Shown here one piece after another: positions 35,247 through 44,723 of a stretch of DNA of 64,000 bases. The stretch's first letter is position 1. Each line of letters begins with the position of its first letter. A program made the position numbers and the translations under genes. Below the pieces are notes generated by a model, which was given only the letters and a program-made list of their open reading frames with translations, had not been told where the DNA came from and made no database searches. This stretch comes from Ktedonosporobacter rubrisoli (GTDB taxonomy: Bacteria > Chloroflexota > Ktedonobacteria > Ktedonobacterales > Ktedonobacteraceae): positions 2,852,001 through 2,916,000 of the forward strand of contig NZ_CP035758.1 of the NCBI RefSeq assembly GCF_004208415.1, written 5' to 3'.

Positions 35247-36457
35247 GCGATCAATCCATACGGCAAGCGCCAACTGCCGCCGCGAGGCTCCCGCTGGCAG
35301 TTTACCTGCTTGCGTTCAACCTATTCGCAATGGGCAGTGCTGAGTTCTTAGTTGCCGGGGTCCTCCCAGCTCTCGCCGAAGGTTTCGGGATCACGCTATC
35401 AGCCGTTGGTGCGGTGATCTCAACGTTTGCCATTGGGGTAGTCATTGGGGGACCGCCCCTGGCTGTCATGAGCCTGCGCTGGCCGCGGCGGGCTACCCTG
35501 GTGACCACGCAAGCTGTATTTGTCGCGTCCCTGGCCCTCGGCCTCCTCTCCGACAACTACAGCGTGTTTCTGGCCGTCCGCTTCATATGTGGCCTCGCCT
35601 ATGCCGGGTACTTTGCGGTCGCTGCAGTCACCGCCATCAGCCTTGTCACACCCGAGCGTACCGCCCGTGCCTCTGGCGTGGTAGTTAGCGGGCTCACCCT
35701 GGCAATGATAGCCGGCGGTCCAGCCAGTGCCCTGCTAAGTCACTTCTCCGGGTGGCAGAGCGGATTCTGGGCCGTGGTCGTTCTTACTGCTGTTGGGGCA
35801 ATCATGACTCGCGTCTTCGTGCCTGCGACGAGCGCGGATAGCGAACCGAGCGTGCGGAGGGAGCTGAGCACCATGCGACAGCCACAGCTATGGATCGTCT
35901 ACGCCGCTACCCTGCTGAGCACGGCCGCCTACATGATCTCGTATAACTATCTCGCGGCCTTCCTGACCGATATCACTGGTATTCCTGCGGTATGGGTCCC
36001 TGCCATATTCGTGTTGTTCGGCATCGGGGCCTTCTTCGGTGTTTCCCTCGGAGGAAGAATCGCCGACAGCCGTCCCACACAAGCGCTTCTGGCGGGGGCG
36101 ATCGTGATAGCTATAGTTTCTGTCCTGCTGGCGGTCCTGGCCCGGTATGCTCTAGCTGTAGTTCCCCTCGTCCTGCTTCTGGGGGTCGCTGGTTTCGTCC
36201 TGAACCCGGCTATCTACGGACGAGTGTTCACTATCGCAGGGCAGGCCCCCACTCTCGCCGGGGCCTCCACGGTCTCTATGTTTCAACTCGGTATCAGCCT
36301 TGTTCCCATATTCGCAGGCGCTGCCCTTGATGCCGGGGTCAGCGTTGGCGCTATCCCATGGATTGGTGCCGGACTGGCCATAATTACCGTGCCGGCCATC
36401 CTTCTCGACCGCGCGCTTACACGTGCCCGCAGGCAAGCAGATCAAGCGCTAAAATAA
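35243..36457 (+). CDS. MFS transporter, AraJ/Cmx (drug efflux) type
   Basis: 404 residues, twelve helices. FNLFAMGSAEFLVAGVLPAL is the signature opening of the AraJ/chloramphenicol-resistance group, and VVSGLTLAMIAGGPASALLS carries the antiporter motif C (GxxxGPxxG-like). It is translationally coupled to the DUF2938 gene and controlled with it by the MerR-type promoter, suggesting an inducible efflux cassette. Base composition is richer in G+C than the flanks, a hint of acquisition from an actinobacterial-like donor. Confidence 0.88.
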   Translation: MSDQSIRQAPTAAARLPLAVYLLAFNLFAMGSAEFLVAGVLPALAEGFGITLSAVGAVISTFAIGVVIGGPPLAVMSLRWPRRATLVTTQAVFVASLALGLLSDNYSVFLAVRFICGLAYAGYFAVAAVTAISLVTPERTARASGVVVSGLTLAMIAGGPASALLSHFSGWQSGFWAVVVLTAVGAIMTRVFVPATSADSEPSVRRELSTMRQPQLWIVYAATLLSTAAYMISYNYLAAFLTDITGIPAVWVPAIFVLFGIGAFFGVSLGGRIADSRPTQALLAGAIVIAIVSVLLAVLARYALAVVPLVLLLGVAGFVLNPAIYGRVFTIAGQAPTLAGASTVSMFQLGISLVPIFAGAALDAGVSVGAIPWIGAGLAIITVPAILLDRALTRARRQADQALK

Positions 36458-37062
36458 CACTAACTACCGCACAACATGAATTGTCGTCGAGCTGGGTTAC
36501 GTTCATATGGGAGAGCCGAGCGAACTGACGATTGTGCCACGCTTGAACAGTCAGAAGTGTCCCAGGGACGTCAAGCCAACTGGAAAAACCTCATCAAGAG
36601 TGAACCTTATCGCAGCTAATATCTCATTAGCTGCGATATCTTGTCCTCTTTGCTTCAGACCGTACCGCGGCAGCGACCCCAAATTTTTGCTGAGATCATA
36701 GAAGACCACCAGAACCTTGTTTGTCCCGAGAGGGATTTTTCAGAGAATTTACAGAGGTGAAGTTAGATATCAAGGGTATTAATAGGACTTCCTGGCTCAA
36801 AATACGCGCAAGTGAAACTTTACAATAAAGGTTTTCGTGTTAAAAAAGAATGCTTCGGTTGATACCGAACTATCGCATAGAGCGAGTTTTAGCTGGCATG
36901 TAAAAAAGATATTCCTTTGCTGGATAGGTTTATGGGGAAAGAAGCGTAATTGCGATTCCTGAGTAATAGAGACAATGGCAGAATATCCTTATGATGGAGA
37001 AACAACAGAGCCAGAGAACTGGCAGGAACGGGCTATCAGAAAGGTGAGAGGAGAAGAGGTAT
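36458..37062. other. Intergenic region with one strong hairpin
   Basis: Besides the hairpin at 36608-36638, a small stem TTCGGT-TGAT-ACCGAA lies at 36854-36869. A 64-codon frame at 36507-36701 runs through the big hairpin and is not believed. No promoter could be fixed for the ArsR gene. Confidence 0.4.
36608..36638. terminator. Hairpin downstream of the MFS cassette
   Basis: TATCGCAGCTAAT (36608-36620) and ATTAGCTGCGATA (36626-36638) form a perfect 13-bp stem with a 5-base loop, followed by TCTTGTCCTCTTT. It lies 150 bp past the MFS stop. Confidence 0.6.
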
Positions 37063-37554
37063 ATGGGAAGAAAGCCGAAGAGTATCGCGCATCTTACCTC
37101 TGACATCGCGGATGAGGTTTATCTCGCGGAGATACTTGCCACCCTTGGTCAGCCAAGCCGCCTACGTATTTTACAGACACTTGCCGCCGGCTGGCCTCAG
37201 ATTCCCTTAGGCACGTGTGAACGGCGACCAGAAGAGTTCTCCTTGTTGCTTGGACTCGCCCCGGCAACTATTTCTGAACATTTACAACGCCTGGTAGCTT
37301 GCCATCTTATAGATTCGCGCCGCCAGGGGACGACGCGCTGGTACCGGCTGATTCCCTCCCCTCTCCTTCTAGCCCTGTTCGAACTGCGAGCGCGCATCGG
37401 AGAAACCTATGCGGCACAAGAATGCAAGGGCGTAGCAGCCTTGCCGTCAAAAAGAAGCGGGGAAGAGAGCGCTGATGAGAAAACTTGCTCAAGAGAGGAA
37501 GGGCAAAGCACAACTAGCGATCTTGAGAGGAAGAATATAAGTTGCCTCAACTGA
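37063..37554 (+). CDS. ArsR-type winged-helix regulator
   Basis: 163 residues. AEILATLGQPSRLRILQTLA is the classic ArsR opening; LLLGLAPATISEHLQRLVAC the helix-turn-helix; RRQGTTRWYRL the wing. An insertion IPLGTCERRPEEFS between them and a polar, probably disordered C-terminal 50 residues are unusual. GAGAGGAGAAGAGG precedes the ATG. It lies 53 bp before the hybrid kinase gene on the same strand and may be cotranscribed with it. Confidence 0.82.
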   Translation: MGRKPKSIAHLTSDIADEVYLAEILATLGQPSRLRILQTLAAGWPQIPLGTCERRPEEFSLLLGLAPATISEHLQRLVACHLIDSRRQGTTRWYRLIPSPLLLALFELRARIGETYAAQECKGVAALPSKRSGEESADEKTCSREEGQSTTSDLERKNISCLN

Positions 37555-37607
37555 AGCTGGATCAATGAGAGCTGGCAATCAATGAAGATTCGCTAGAAGG
37601 AGAAGAG

Positions 37608-40600
37608 ATGCAACCTTTAGTGGAAAGAAATCAATATATGTCTCAAGAAGAATCGACATTATTTACGCTTCCTCAAGCGGCTGCCTTTCTTGGCGTCCAT
37701 CCTTCCACGATTCGCCGCTGGATACGGAGCAAGCAATTACATGGCCAGCGCCTGGGGGCGCGCGGCTCGTGGCGCTTTACGAGGGAAGCGCTGTTGCAGG
37801 TGCACTCATATGAGAGAGTGGCTGACGATGTGGCTCAAATAGAGGTTCCCTTTCCTGCGAAGCAGAGCATATCACAACCTGCTTCAGCGCTTGATTTTCT
37901 GGCCGGAGGTGGAGAAATGGGGGAGCTCATTCGGGCCAAAGATTGGTCTCAGACGCCGCTGGGTCCGGCTGAAAGCTGGCCGCAAAGCTTGAAAACAGTC
38001 GTGCGCATTATGCTCACCTCGCGCCAACCGATCTGGATTGGTTGGGGACCAGAGCTCATCAAGCTCTATAATGATCCCTACAAAGCCATTGTGGGTGGCA
38101 AACATCCCCAGGCATTGGGCCAACCTGCAGCAGTGGTCTGGCGTGAAATCTGGGATGCCATAGGTCCCAGGCTGCAAACGGCTATGAATACCAACGAGGG
38201 AACCTATGATGAAGCCCTCCTGCTGCTCATGGAGCGCTACGGTTATCCCGAAGAGACATATTATACCTTCTCCTATAGCCCGGTGCCCGGCGATCATGGA
38301 GGAGTAGGAGGCATCATCTGTGCCAATACCGCTGATACTGAACGCATTTTGGGGGAACGTCAGCTCAAATTACTGCAAACCCTGGCGGCGGAAACGATGA
38401 ATGCTCGTACGATCGCCGAAGCCTGTCAGCTCTGTGCTCACAGCTTAAGGCAGAATCGGCATGACTTGCCCTTTGCTCTGCTCTATCTACTCGATCGTGA
38501 GCAGCAAGCTGTCACCCTGGCGGGGACTTCCGGGATTGCCACGGACCATCCGATTGTTCCTCAGCGTGCCAAGCTGAGCGTGGCTGGTTCCTGGCCCTTT
38601 GCTGAGGTGGTGAAAACCCAGCAACCTGGCCTGGTTTCTTTGCCTGACCAACTCGTCGCCGATTTGCCCACTGGAGCCTGGCAGCAGCCTCCTCGCCAGG
38701 CTGTTGTTGTCCCGATTGCCTCTTCGGGGCAGCAAGGACAGGCTGGCGTCTTGATCGTAGGGCTCAATCCTTTCAGGCGCTTCGATGAAGGCTATCGTGG
38801 TTTCCTCACTCTGGTGGCGGGTCAGATTGCTGCCAGCATTGGCAGCGCTCAGGCATATGAAGAAGAGCGCAAACGAGCCGAAGCGCTTGCTGCGCTTGAT
38901 CATGCCAAAACCCTCTTCTTTAGCAATGTGAGCCACGAATTTCGGACCCCATTGACTTTGTTGCTCGGGCCAATTGAGGAGGTGCGTGATGATCCAACGA
39001 CCCTGGCGCACAACCGTGAGCGCATCGAGACGGCCCATCGCAACGCGCTTCGCCTCTTGAAGCTGGTCAATACCTTGCTGGATTTTTCACGCCTGGAGGC
39101 GGGAAGAGTGCAGGCGTGCTATGAACCCACCGACGCGAGCTCCTATACAGCCGAACTTGCCAGTACGTTTCGCTCAGCTATCGAAAAAGCCGGCATGGAA
39201 CTGCTCATTGATGCTCCCCCGCTCTCGGAGCCAATCTTTCTGGATCATGATATGTGGGAGAAGATTGTCTTCAATTTGCTCTCCAACGCCTTCAAGTATA
39301 CCTTTGAAGGTAGCATTGCGCTTAGCATCCGCGAGAACGCTGAGCGGGTGGTCTTGACGGTCCGCGATACGGGAGTGGGCATCGCACCAGCACATTTGCC
39401 CCATATTTTTGATCGCTTTCAACGTGTCGAAGGAGTCAAAGCGCGTTCGCACGAAGGCTCTGGCATTGGCTTGGCGCTCGTGCAGGAATTGGTTAAGCTG
39501 CATCAGGGAACGATTGAGGTGGCGAGCACTGTCGACAAAGGAACAACTTTTACGATTACCATTCCCAAGGGCAGCGCTCATTTACCAAAAGAACGACTTC
39601 TGGCCAGGCGGACCATGGCTTCAACTGCCATGGGAGCTCCTTCCTACCTGGAAGAGGTCATGCAGTGGCTTCCGGCGGAGAAGCAGTCTGCGCTGATAGC
39701 TTCCGAAGCCGCGGGAACTGGCTCTGAGCTCGTAGCTAGCTTAAGAGACCGGCCGCGGATTGTGTTGGCCGATGACAATGCCGATATGCGCGAATATATC
39801 AAGCGGCTCTTACGCGACCACTTTGAGGTAGAGACTGTGGCCAATGGAGCCTTGGCCTTGCAGGCTATCCAGAAGCAATGTCCAGATCTTGTCCTTGCCG
39901 ACGTGATGATGCCTGAAATGGATGGCTTCCAGCTTTTAGCAGCCCTCAAAGCCGATCCGAATACGTCTCGTGTTCCTGTCCTTTTGCTCTCGGCACGAGC
40001 TGGAGAGGAGGCCACGGTCGAAGGCGTACAGGCGGGCGCTGATGATTATCTGGTCAAGCCGTTTTCGGCTCGTGAGCTCTTTGCTCGCGTCACGACGCAT
40101 GCTCAACTTGCGCGCAGTCGCTATGAAGCCGAGCAGCAATTACATGATCTGTTCATGCAAGCTCCCGCCGCCGTAGTTATCCTGCGTGGTCCAAACCATG
40201 TGATTGAGCTTGCCAACCCAACGACGCTCAAGATCTGGGGGCGAAGCCGCGAAGATGTCCTGCATAAGCCACTCTTTGTCGCCTTGCCTGAGGTTCGTGG
40301 CCAGGGCTTAGAGCCATTGTTGGAAGGGGTATATCGCGACGGCGTTCCGTATATCGGGCAGGAACTGAAAGTGGCTCTTGATCGACATGGAGATGGAGCG
40401 CTTGAGGATGTCTATTTTACGTTTGTGTACACTCCTCTGCGTGGCGTTAATCGGGTGATTGAGGGGATTATGGTTTTTGCCTACGATGTCAGCGCGCAGG
40501 TATTGGCACGCCAGAAGATGGAGGAGTTGGTGCGCCAGAAGGATGAGTTTATCGGGATTGCCAGCCATGAGTTAAAAACGCCGGTGACCAGCATCAAAGC

Positions 40601-41261
40601 CTATACCCAGCTGCTGGAACGCCGCTTTCGCCGGGCCGGGGATGAGCAGTCGGCCACGCTTCTCAAAAAGATGGATGCGCAGGTCCAGAAACTCACAGAT
40701 CTGATTGGTGATTTACTTGATGCCACCAGAATAGAGAGCGGGAAGTTGCTTTTTCGTTGCTCCCCATTTGATTTCAATGAATTGGTTAAGGAGATTATCG
40801 AAGAGACGCAGCGGACGACCAGCAGGCACACAATTATACATGACCTGGCGCCTTCGGTGGTGCTTCAGGCAGATCGAGAGCGTATCGGGCAGGTCATAAC
40901 CAATTTGCTCACCAATGCGATCAAGTATTCGCCGCAGGCTGAGACTATCAGGATAAAAACGTGGCAGGAGGATGGCGAGCTGATTACCTCTGTGCAGGAT
41001 TTTGGCATTGGTATTTCTGCAGAAAAACAGGCGCATCTCTTCGAGCGCTTTTACCGCGTCGATGGAGAAAATCAAGTAACTTATCCGGGATTGGGCTTAG
41101 GGCTCTATATTTCGGCCGAGTTTGTCAAACGCCATGAGGGCTCGATCTGGGTCGAGAGTGAAGAAGGGAAAGGATCAACGTTCTTGTTTTCCTTGCCTCT
41201 TACTCCCACGGCTTTGTGTCAGGAGTCGGTGACGATGGAGCAGGAGGGAAGAAGAGGATAA
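37608..41261 (+). CDS. Hybrid sensor histidine kinase with N-terminal DNA-binding helix-turn-helix
   Basis: 1217 residues, no membrane helix. Order: excisionase/BldC-like helix-turn-helix at 15-68 (TLPQAAAFLGVHPSTIRRWI); PAS-like 90-245 (WSQTPLGPAESWPQSLKTVV, typical of Ktedonobacteria/proteobacterial cytosolic kinases); GAF about 255-430; first HisKA with His near 443 (FSNVSHEFRTPLTLLLGP); HATPase about 540-660; receiver 715-835 with phospho-Asp near 765 (LVLADVMMPEMDGFQ); PAS 845-960; second HisKA with His near 986 (IASHELKTPVTSIKA); second HATPase 1085-1205. A single cytosolic protein thus has two kinase cores, a receiver and a DNA-binding head. Ligand and target unknown. Confidence 0.9.
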   Translation: MQPLVERNQYMSQEESTLFTLPQAAAFLGVHPSTIRRWIRSKQLHGQRLGARGSWRFTREALLQVHSYERVADDVAQIEVPFPAKQSISQPASALDFLAGGGEMGELIRAKDWSQTPLGPAESWPQSLKTVVRIMLTSRQPIWIGWGPELIKLYNDPYKAIVGGKHPQALGQPAAVVWREIWDAIGPRLQTAMNTNEGTYDEALLLLMERYGYPEETYYTFSYSPVPGDHGGVGGIICANTADTERILGERQLKLLQTLAAETMNARTIAEACQLCAHSLRQNRHDLPFALLYLLDREQQAVTLAGTSGIATDHPIVPQRAKLSVAGSWPFAEVVKTQQPGLVSLPDQLVADLPTGAWQQPPRQAVVVPIASSGQQGQAGVLIVGLNPFRRFDEGYRGFLTLVAGQIAASIGSAQAYEEERKRAEALAALDHAKTLFFSNVSHEFRTPLTLLLGPIEEVRDDPTTLAHNRERIETAHRNALRLLKLVNTLLDFSRLEAGRVQACYEPTDASSYTAELASTFRSAIEKAGMELLIDAPPLSEPIFLDHDMWEKIVFNLLSNAFKYTFEGSIALSIRENAERVVLTVRDTGVGIAPAHLPHIFDRFQRVEGVKARSHEGSGIGLALVQELVKLHQGTIEVASTVDKGTTFTITIPKGSAHLPKERLLARRTMASTAMGAPSYLEEVMQWLPAEKQSALIASEAAGTGSELVASLRDRPRIVLADDNADMREYIKRLLRDHFEVETVANGALALQAIQKQCPDLVLADVMMPEMDGFQLLAALKADPNTSRVPVLLLSARAGEEATVEGVQAGADDYLVKPFSARELFARVTTHAQLARSRYEAEQQLHDLFMQAPAAVVILRGPNHVIELANPTTLKIWGRSREDVLHKPLFVALPEVRGQGLEPLLEGVYRDGVPYIGQELKVALDRHGDGALEDVYFTFVYTPLRGVNRVIEGIMVFAYDVSAQVLARQKMEELVRQKDEFIGIASHELKTPVTSIKAYTQLLERRFRRAGDEQSATLLKKMDAQVQKLTDLIGDLLDATRIESGKLLFRCSPFDFNELVKEIIEETQRTTSRHTIIHDLAPSVVLQADRERIGQVITNLLTNAIKYSPQAETIRIKTWQEDGELITSVQDFGIGISAEKQAHLFERFYRVDGENQVTYPGLGLGLYISAEFVKRHEGSIWVESEEGKGSTFLFSLPLTPTALCQESVTMEQEGRRG

Positions 41262-41471
41262 CAGGAACATCGTTAGCCCTTAAAATCCCTCAGTGCGTAA
41301 CCCCGAACTGCTTGCAGGTACCTGGCTCTGGTTCAGGCCCTGGATAGAACGCGGGGAGGAATAAGTGCGAGTTTTCTGCCGCCAGGATTGGGCCAACTGT
41401 AAGTACCACCCACTATTCTTGTGCTATACTCTCTCTGAGATCTTCCAGAGAGAAAAGAGAGGTATAGAGAA

Positions 41472-42890
41472 ATGCTGACAGCACCTTCTCCTCCAAGGCA
41501 AGCAGAGCCCGCGGGCGACCCTCGGCGCTGGGTGATGCTTGCCGTTGTGGTGTGTGCTACCTTTATGAGCAGCCTTGATACCTTCATCGTCAACATTGCC
41601 CTACCAACTATTGAGAGCGCTTTGCATGCCAGCTTTGCCCAGATGCAACTTATCGTTGCCGGCTATACGTTAGCTTTTGCCGTCTTGCTGGTCACTGGGG
41701 GACGCCTGGGTGATCTCTATGGACGAAAGCGCTTATTTCTCCTGGGAACGAGCGGCTTCACCCTCTTTTCCGCACTGTGCGGGGTTGCTCCCACTGCCTC
41801 GCTCTTGATCCTCTTCCGCATTGCCCAGGGAGGCGCTGCGGCGCTCCTGGTTCCACAGGTGATAGCCTTTATTCAGGTCAGCTTCCCGGCTTCTGAACGT
41901 CCCCTGGCCTTCAGCATCTCTGCGGCAGTTGGAGGGACGGCCTCAGTTGTGGGGCAGGTAATAGGCGCCTGGCTTCTCGTAGCCAATCTCTTCAATCTGG
42001 GCTGGCGTGCTATCTTCCTGATCAATGTCCCTATCGGCATCGGTGCTTTGCTTGCCTCTAGTGCACTCTTACGCGAATCGCGCACAACTTCGCTACACCG
42101 CTTGGATTATAGCGGGGCAGCTTTGCTCATGCTTGCTCTCACCGCCCTGATTTTCCCATTGGTGCTGGGGGCCAGGACTGGATGGCCGCTGTGGAGCCAG
42201 ATCTCCCTCGCCCTCTGTCTGCCCTTCCTGCTCACCTTTCTCCTGTATGAGCAACGGGTAACGAGGCAAGGCAGGCTGCCCCTCATTTCGCTTGCACTCC
42301 TGCGGCAACGTCGTTTTCTGGCTGGTCTGCTTACGAATCTGCTCGCCAATATCCTCTTCGCTGGATTTCTCTTCCTTCTAGCTTTCTACCTGCAAATAGT
42401 TCTGCGCCTCAGCCCCTTGCAAGCGAGCTACGTGTTTCTCGCTTCGAGCCTGTCCTTTATTTCTTCTTCCAGCCTCAGCCCTCTATTCTCCTCTCGTCTG
42501 GGAAAGTGGAGCTTATCGGTGGCTGCGTTCCTGGTAACATTGGGCTATTTGTTCCTACTGCTAGCAGCTCTTTGGCTCGTCGGGCAATGGGGGTTGCTGC
42601 CGCTGGTGGTGGCGCTCTGCATCCTTGGAAGTGGCATGGGTTCTCTTGTCATTCCTCTTCAGCCAAAGGTGTTTGCGGGGATCGCTCATGAGGATGTAGG
42701 GGCGGCATCGGGGATGTATACCACTGCAACTCAGGCGGCAGCTGCGCTCGGGACTGCAGTCATTGGCCTGATCTTTGCTGCCTTTACCGCTACATACGGT
42801 AGTGCGCAGCCGGCCTTCGTGCTCTCCTTGCTCGTGCTTACGCTGCTCAGTCTCGTGCTCTCACTCACAGTTCTGCCGCTGAGAAGCTAG
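41472..42890 (+). CDS. MFS drug exporter, DHA2 (EmrB/QacA) family
   Basis: 472 residues, fourteen helices. FMSSLDTFIVNIALPTIESA is the DHA2 motif D1 with its membrane Asp, GRLGDLYGRKRLF motif A, and VVGQVIGAWLLV motif C-like. It pumps drugs or metabolites by proton antiport. It stands alone between the kinase and a GNAT enzyme. TATACT at 41425-41430 may be its -10 box. It is about 1.2 kb from the polyketide cluster, so a link to product export is possible but not shown. Confidence 0.9.
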   Translation: MLTAPSPPRQAEPAGDPRRWVMLAVVVCATFMSSLDTFIVNIALPTIESALHASFAQMQLIVAGYTLAFAVLLVTGGRLGDLYGRKRLFLLGTSGFTLFSALCGVAPTASLLILFRIAQGGAAALLVPQVIAFIQVSFPASERPLAFSISAAVGGTASVVGQVIGAWLLVANLFNLGWRAIFLINVPIGIGALLASSALLRESRTTSLHRLDYSGAALLMLALTALIFPLVLGARTGWPLWSQISLALCLPFLLTFLLYEQRVTRQGRLPLISLALLRQRRFLAGLLTNLLANILFAGFLFLLAFYLQIVLRLSPLQASYVFLASSLSFISSSSLSPLFSSRLGKWSLSVAAFLVTLGYLFLLLAALWLVGQWGLLPLVVALCILGSGMGSLVIPLQPKVFAGIAHEDVGAASGMYTTATQAAAALGTAVIGLIFAAFTATYGSAQPAFVLSLLVLTLLSLVLSLTVLPLRS

Positions 42891-43083
42891 CATGAGCCAA
42901 ATTTTAGAGATACTTTCTCGGCCTCGATGAATAACGTACACGAGCAATTGGATAGGTCGTCCCCTGGCAAGATATTTCGGAGGGATTGTAAGTGGGGATT
43001 CGATAGCTTGCCGATGACCAAGACTGTATTCGGGCTTTGACCTGGAGAAAGCACTATCATGCAGGCATCAAGAAGTTGGCTGG

Positions 43084-43890
43084 TCAGGGTTTTTCTTGCC
43101 AGTTCCACTCATACGTACTGCATGTACAATATTCACGAAAACCGAGACGACGATAAATATTGATCCCAAATGGCGATGCTGTAAGCACGGCTACACGATA
43201 GCCGTTAGTTTGCGCCTGGCGAGCAGCCATCAATGTCATCGCTCCTCCAATTCCTTGTCTCCGCACTTCTTGAAGGGTCACGACATAATGAATTCCTGCT
43301 ACGCGTCCATCGTAAAATAGACAAACAGTTGCCACAGGTTTTCCGTCCAGGAGCCCGAGATAGAACTGGAGAGGGCTGGCGGAGTCGATTTGCAAGCTTG
43401 CATGGGCTGCGATAATTTGCCTTACGCTTTCTTCAGGGACCGGAAATAGCCAGACACGCAGCCATTGTTCCAACAGCTCATGGTTTGTAACCGGGCGAAT
43501 GGTAAGGTTTGAGGCAAGAGGGATATCTTCTCGCAAAGTTTGCAGGTCTAAAGCCATGCCAGGCTCATCTTCATCGTGCCTTAGACCATGTGCGAGCAAA
43601 GCATCACGATAGTTTGTTGGTTGTGATGCGGGTCCCACATGCCATTGAAAGTTTTGCTTGCGCAAAGCAAAGTGGTCCCGAATGCGCTTGATAGCAGTGG
43701 AGAGTTCTTCCTGAGGTAGATTGGTAGAAAGAACAGAATTGACGAGGCTGGATTCTGCCCAGAGCAACCCCGGCTCCTGATGTAGTTGACCACCTGCGGA
43801 TGTACATAGCCAGCTTTTGTAGGCGATAAGGCTGGCGTCGATAGTAGTGGCTATGCTTGCCGGGTCGATATTTTGTAGCGTCTGGCTCAT
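43084..43890 (-). CDS. GNAT family N-acetyltransferase
   Basis: About 268 residues from ATG 43890; a longer frame starts at 43926 with poorer ribosome site. The C-terminal ~140 residues form the acetyltransferase fold (LTIRPVTNHELLEQWLRVW, then VCLFYDGRVAGIHYVVTLQE and the acetyl-CoA loop RRQGIGGAMTLMAARQAQ). The first half looks like a degenerate GNAT-like lobe. Substrate is unknown. It lies 170 bp beyond the end of the polyketide operon and is probably separate from it. Confidence 0.82.
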   Translation of the reverse strand: MSQTLQNIDPASIATTIDASLIAYKSWLCTSAGGQLHQEPGLLWAESSLVNSVLSTNLPQEELSTAIKRIRDHFALRKQNFQWHVGPASQPTNYRDALLAHGLRHDEDEPGMALDLQTLREDIPLASNLTIRPVTNHELLEQWLRVWLFPVPEESVRQIIAAHASLQIDSASPLQFYLGLLDGKPVATVCLFYDGRVAGIHYVVTLQEVRRQGIGGAMTLMAARQAQTNGYRVAVLTASPFGINIYRRLGFREYCTCSTYEWNWQEKP

Positions 43891-44030
43891 CGTTGTAAGA
43901 AGTCCTCCTAATCCTGATGCTTTCATTTTCTTGCGGCTCTTTTTGTAAAGCTAGCTTGAGGCCGTTCTTCAGTAATTCGGTGTTTGGTGGAAATGGCATG
44001 CTGTTGCTAATTATACTGCAAGGCGTCTAT

Positions 44031-44060
44031 ACAGTAGCTCTTCGCCTGAAAAGCTACTGT
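44031..44060. terminator. Hairpin after the polyketide KS operon
   Basis: ACAGTAGCT (44031-44039) / AGCTACTGT (44052-44060), 9-bp stem, 12-base loop, 38 bp past the last stop codon of the minus-strand operon. No T run. Confidence 0.45.
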
Positions 44061-44097
44061 GGAGAAAAAGGAAAGAAAGCCTGCTATCTTGCTTCTT

Positions 44098-44388
44098 TCA
44101 ATATTGAACTTCAAGTGCATAAAGAGCCGGGTGGCCTTTGATATCAGGAGGTGCGGGATGCCCTGTGATATGTTTGGCGCGTGCCGCAGCCAGGCAGTCG
44201 GCTGTTTCCCAGTGGGCGATATTAATAAAGCTGAAGTGCGCATCATCACTAACACTGCGATAGAGCCAGGCATTGATAAAGCCCGGCTCATCTCTGAATA
44301 ATTCACTATGCTCCTTCCACCAGAGCAGAAACGTTTGTTCGCTTCCCGATGGCACTTCAAAAACATTCATCAGAACCACAGGTTGCAT
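44098..44388 (-). CDS. ABM-domain monooxygenase (second in pair)
   Basis: 96 residues, a single antibiotic-biosynthesis-monooxygenase ferredoxin-like domain (VLMNVFEVPSGSEQTFLLWW, then EPGFINAWLYRSVSDDAHFS). Related cofactor-free oxygenases such as TcmH and ActVA-Orf6 oxidise anthrone-like rings to quinones. It lies 11 bp after another ABM gene as the last gene of the KS operon. Together the two small enzymes suggest quinone formation on the aromatic product. Low sequence conservation in the fold means the catalytic role is inferred. Confidence 0.82.
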   Translation of the reverse strand: MQPVVLMNVFEVPSGSEQTFLLWWKEHSELFRDEPGFINAWLYRSVSDDAHFSFINIAHWETADCLAAARAKHITGHPAPPDIKGHPALYALEVQY

Positions 44389-44399
44389 GATACCCCCTC

Positions 44400-44720
44400 C
44401 TATGAGAGCAAAGGCGATCTCTCATCTGTAAAAACTGTCTCATATGCTCTCACAGACTGCATTTGCCAGTAAGGCCGTAATGGGCTAACTTGCTCAACAT
44501 GCATTGTAGTGCTACGCCAACTATCCCAAGCCTCTTTGCTCGTCCATTTACTTACCAGCATATATGCTGAAGGATCTTCACTGTCGCGAATCAGCTCATC
44601 GTTGATGACATTGCCGGTGTATTCCGCTATAGCACGGCTTACCTGTCCGATGACAAGCTCAAATAACCGGGCTTCTACTCCATCAAGCAATTTACCAATA
44701 ATAACAACATATACAGACAT
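44400..44720 (-). CDS. ABM-domain monooxygenase (first in pair)
   Basis: 106 residues. VVIIGKLLDGVEARLFELVI and DPSAYMLVSKWTSKEAWDSW fit the ABM fold, where a Trp in the last strand helix is common. It starts 3 bp after the cupin stop codon. It differs strongly from its neighbour, so they are not a recent duplication and may act on different positions or as a heterodimer. Confidence 0.8.
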   Translation of the reverse strand: MSVYVVIIGKLLDGVEARLFELVIGQVSRAIAEYTGNVINDELIRDSEDPSAYMLVSKWTSKEAWDSWRSTTMHVEQVSPLRPYWQMQSVRAYETVFTDERSPLLS

Positions 44721-44723
44721 TTC

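Noticed and set aside
36507..36701. 64-codon frame after the MFS cassette
   Set aside because: It runs through a 13-bp hairpin and has no support.
36841..36905. Stretch resembling a CRISPR-associated RNA (hairpin followed by GAGCGAGTTTTAGCTGG)
   Set aside because: No repeats, spacers or cas genes nearby; the resemblance is superficial.
41472..43890. DHA2 exporter and GNAT enzyme as part of the PKS cluster
   Set aside because: They are separated by gaps and a hairpin from the KS operon and have no specific link; kept outside the cluster.
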